NCBI GenBank assembly: GCA_015680685.1
Contig: MNCI01004075.1
Span: 1 to 64,000 of the forward strand
Direction of reading: 5' to 3'
Length of the DNA: 64,000 nt
Source of the DNA: Gnetum montanum
Taxonomy: Eukaryota; Streptophyta; Gnetopsida; Gnetales; Gnetaceae
Position numbers and translations under genes: made by a program. Of the stretch, positions 60,593 to 64,000 are shown in pieces. The notes below the pieces were generated by a model. That model saw nothing but the letters and a program-made list of their open reading frames with translations. It ran no database searches and had not been told where the DNA came from. How positions within the stretch are numbered: position 1 is the stretch's first letter; each line of letters begins with the position of its first letter.

Positions 60593-61499
60593 AGTGGGGG
60601 TGAGGGTTGGGGAGAAATATAAAATACCTTTGTTTCTTCTTAATTTTTTATTTTTAAAATTTGTAAAACCATGGCCCACACCCTATTCCCTCACACATGC
60701 TACTTTTTTGATTAGTAACTATGTCAATGTTGGGGTTTTGATCCCTTTAATGCATAGAACCATACCCAAGCCTTAACTGTCATGCATCAACATTAGGGAT
60801 ATCATTCCCAACTTGGATGCATGCCTTTCATCCCTCAAAATCATAAAAGCTAACTTTCTTTCCATTTTTACTAATTTCAACTTGCACAATTGAACCTCAA
60901 GCTTTGAAAAGGGGTTAAACTTTTCTAAAATAGTCACCCTAGGTGTCCACCTTGCTTTACCCCTACTTGGGGTGAGGGTTTCAATATGGACTAAAGGGGG
61001 AGTAATCACCATTCATATCCCCCACTAAGCATCACACCCAAATCTTACCCCCAAAGAGGCCCACATAACCAACAGCCTATCCAGTCACTTCCAATCATCC
61101 CTAAACCTTGGAAAACCTAGTCAAAAATGGTCATAAATTTTTTGATTTGGTGGTTTCACAATAGGGGTAAGCCTCATCTTTGATAAGGACCTTAACCTTG
61201 GCATGGATGGATGTGAAGTGACACAATATTCCATAAATTGACCACTTAGTTACAATGTTTGATCACTATACTATATCCAATAGCCTGTCTCTTGCAGTCA
61301 ATCAAGCCAACTTGCAACTTTTTATCATAATCCATGTTGGCAAACCCCCCTTGCATGCCATCTAGTGTGCAGCCAACATGAATTTTAAAGAACTATAACA
61401 TCAAAATACTCTTCGCCAACCTCTAGTAACCATAGCTCTTGCATTGAGAGCCTTTTCTCCCCTCTGTAACCTCTGGTAGTTGATAATTCCATTCGGTTC
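60593..61499. other. Diverged flank of the 192-bp array
   Basis: Contains CCCCTACTTGGGGTGAGGG at 60961, resembling the CCCCTTGGAGTGGGGG phrase of array units and lying about three unit lengths left of the one at 61530. Possibly degenerate array units. No coding motif recognised in the short frames here. Confidence 0.4.
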
Positions 61500-62887
61500 T
61501 CATCCCCTTTGTTCATACCTCCTAGCTTACCCCTTGGAGTGGGGGATGAGTGTGAAAATAAGGGAGCAACCACAAAAATTAACTTTAAAGCCTTAAAATT
61601 AGCAAATTTTAATCTTTGGTGATAACTAGTGGCTTTAGCAACCCTGGGAATGCACATGCATGCCAAAAACTGATCAAAATTTGTTAAAAATTAGCCCCTT
61701 GGGATCCTCCACTTTAACACATGCCCTAAAGAGGGTCCTCAACAAGGAAACAAGGGGATAACCTTGAAAATCAATAAAATGGCCTTAAAAATAATAATTT
61801 TTAATCTTGGGCAATGTCTAGCAACTCCAACAAATCCAAGAATGCATATGCATGCTCAAAATTGATGAAAATATGTCAAAAAGTAGCTTGTTAAAGACTT
61901 CCATGTTGAAATACCCCCTATAGGGGGGCTTAGTATGGAAATAAGGGGAAAACCTTGAAAATTAACTTAAAAACCTTAAAACTAACATGTTTTAATCTTG
62001 AATGATGTTCAAGATCTCCAATAATTCTGGGAATGCACATGCATGGCCAAAATGAATCAAAATTCATCAAAAATCAAGCCATTTGAGTATCCATTCGAAC
62101 ATACCCCCTGGATGGGTGGCCTCAATGTGTTAAAAAGGGGGTAACCCTTAAAAATCTAAAAATAAGCTTATAAATAAGAAGTTTTGATCTTAGGTGATGC
62201 TTAGTAGCTCTGCAACCCTAGGAATGCAAATGCATGCCCAAAATTGATCAAAAGTTGTCAAAAATGCATCCCTTGGAGTCTTCCACACTAGCATACCCTC
62301 TAGAGGTAGGGTTTACCATGGAAATAAGAGGGTAACCCTTAAAAACCTAAATACAACCTTAAAACTGAAAAGTTTTGATCTTGGGTGATGCCTAACAACT
62401 CTAGTAACCCTGGGAATGCACATGCATGCCCAAAATTGATCAAAATTTTTTAAGAATCAACCCCTTGGGATCCTCCACAATAACATACCCCTTTGGAGTA
62501 GGGGCTTAGCATTGAAACAAGCATGTAACCTTGAAAATCCATAAAATGACCTCTAAAATGATAACGTTTGATCTTGGGTAGTGTCTAGTAGCTCTGGCAA
62601 TCCTAGGAATGCACATGCATGTTCAAAACTAATTAAAATTTGTCAAAAATTATTCCGTTGAAGTCTTCCACATTGACACACCCTTGTAGAGTGGAGGCTT
62701 AGTGTGGAAAAAATGTAATAAGCTTGAAAATAGACTTAAAAACCCTTAAAATTGACAACTTTTGATCTTGGATAGTGTCCAGTAGCATTGGTAACCCCAA
62801 GAATGCACATGCATGTCCAAAACTAATTAAAATTTATCAAAAATTAGCCTTCTGGAATCCTCCACACTAACACAGCTCCTAGAGAGA

Positions 62888-62911
62888 GGGGGGGGGGGGG
62901 GGGGGGGGGGN
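62888..62911. repeat. G tract (23 G) ending in an N
   Basis: A run of 23 G, then one undetermined base, inside one unit of the 192-bp array at the place where other units have four to seven G. The true length is uncertain because of the N and because long G runs sequence poorly. Confidence 0.9.
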
Positions 62912-63497
62912 TGGGCGGGCGCAAGGGTTAGCATGGAAGTAAAAGGGTAACCCAAAAACATAATCAAAAAACCATAAAACTAATAGCTTTTGATCTTGGA
63001 TGATGCCCAGTAGCTTTGACAACCCCAAGAATGCACATGCATGTCCAAGATTGATCAAAATCTATCAAAAATAAACTACTTGAAGTCCTCCATGTTGAAA
63101 CACAAACCTAGAGGGGGGTTTAGCATGAAAATAAGGAGGTAACTTTAAAAAATCAATACAATGACCTTGAAATTGACAAGGTTTCACCTTGGGTAATGCC
63201 TAGCAACACCAACAATCCTAAGAATGCACATGCATACTTGAGACATGTCAAAATTCATTAAAAATTAACCACTTAGAGTTCCACATGTTGACACACCACC
63301 CTGGAATAGGGGTTTAACATGGAAACAATAGGGTAACATAAAAAACCAATAAAATAACCTAAAAATTAACAACGTTTTGGCCTTGGGTGATTCCTAGCAG
63401 CACTAGCAACCCTGGGAATGCACATGCATGTCCAAGATTGGTCAAAATTCATCAAAAGTTAGCCCCTTGGAGTCTTTCACACTAACACATCCCCTTG

Positions 63498-63501
<4 letters not shown>

Positions 63502-63535
<34 letters not shown>
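63502..63535. repeat. G tract (34 G)
   Basis: 34 consecutive G followed by AGGGGGGAGCAGGGGGG. Same position in the array unit as the tract at 62888. A proline-rich reading frame on the minus strand here comes only from this run. Confidence 0.9.
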
Positions 63536-63536
<1 letters not shown>

Positions 63537-64000
63537 GGGGGGAGCAGGGGGGTGCCTCAATCTGAAAACAAGGGGGTAACATAACAAATAAATAAAATAA
63601 CCTTAAAATTGACATGTTTTGGCCTTGGATGATGCCCAGTAGCATCAACAACCCCATGAATGCACATGAATGTCTAAGACTGGTTAAAATTTATCAACAG
63701 TTAGCTCCTTGATGTTCCCAATGCTAACACACCCTCATGGATGGGGGGATTAATGTAGAAATAAGGAGGTATATTTAAAAAAAATCAATAAATAGCCTTA
63801 AAATTAAGAATTTTTGGCCTTGGGTGATGCCCAATAGCACCAGCAATCCTAGGAATGCACATGCATATGTAAGACTAATCAAAATTCATAAAAAATAAAT
63901 CCATTAGAGTGTTCCACACTAACACACCCCTTGGAGGAGGGGCTCAACATGGAAACAAGGGGGTAATTCCTAAACTTGATCGCAAAGCCTCAAAACTAAC

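Larger units (their letters stand above)
61500..64000. repeat. Tandem array with unit of about 192 bp
   Basis: The core GAATGCACATGCATG recurs at 61648, 61840, 62031, 62222, 62414, 62607, 62801, 63029, 63222, 63417, 63658 and 63853. Spacing is 191-195 bp except for two longer intervals of 228 and 241 bp, each holding a long G tract. Each unit also has TTTTGATCTTGGGTGATGCC, a CCCCTTGGAG..GGGG inverted motif and TAACCTTGAAAAT-like sequence. Units differ at many positions, so the array is old. It continues past the window end, so total length is unknown. Confidence 0.93.

Noticed and set aside
63442-63657. Proline-rich open frame on the minus strand
   Set aside because: Produced by the 34-base G tract; no other coding evidence.
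61500-64000. CRISPR array or telomere repeat
   Set aside because: Units are about 192 bp long with no unique spacers, the sequence is eukaryotic, and no telomeric heptamer array is present.

Overview
The window looks like repeat-rich plant nuclear DNA, most likely from a large-genome seed plant such as a gymnosperm; the species is an inference and cannot be fixed from this sequence. It is AT-rich and mostly poor in CG. Almost everything recognisable is old, mutated transposable-element sequence. I see no intact protein-coding gene, rRNA, tRNA, CRISPR array or organellar segment.

Layout. 1-9 kb is mostly AT-rich non-coding DNA with a SINE-like head (1.33 kb) and one less decayed, possibly low-copy transcribed patch (about 3.1-4.3 kb). 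From 9.7 to 44.4 kb lie nested and abutting Ty3/gypsy LTR retrotransposons, coded mainly on the minus strand, whose gag, protease, RT and integrase motifs resemble the plant Tat lineage. They are: (i) an old integrase piece (11.0-12.4 kb); (ii) a pol-bearing element with its 3' LTR at 12.37-14.19 kb, integrase at 15.6-16.8, an in-register 888-bp triplication of the RNase H region at 16.84-19.5 and RT at 19.7-20.8; (iii) an element with LTR-like remnant, antisense multi-exon gene 'X', minisatellite, protease, gag, primer-binding-site-like sequence and truncated 5' LTR (21.9-34.66 kb), with a CG-retaining, LTR-like insertion in its leader; (iv) a second element of the same plan but a different LTR (34.66-44.4 kb). 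Further right are a plus-strand Ty3/gypsy pol remnant (46.8-48.9 kb), an RTE-like LINE on the minus strand (52.3-54.25 kb), another LTR (54.26-56.25 kb), and a third copy of gene X with its LTR in inverted orientation (56.25-60.59 kb). A tandem array with a unit of about 192 bp, interrupted by two long G tracts, runs off the right end.

The most notable pattern is gene X. Three diverged copies lie next to an LTR and opposite in strand to the gag-protease of the same unit. X shows conserved exon-intron junctions on its own strand and a recurring acidic or coiled-coil-like C-terminal half. The repeated order gag, protease, minisatellite, antisense X, LTR with no RT or integrase inside suggests gag-only, non-autonomous elements depending on RT and integrase from relatives. 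Extra ORFs, including antisense ones, are known in Tat-lineage elements; whether this X family has been described is unknown here.
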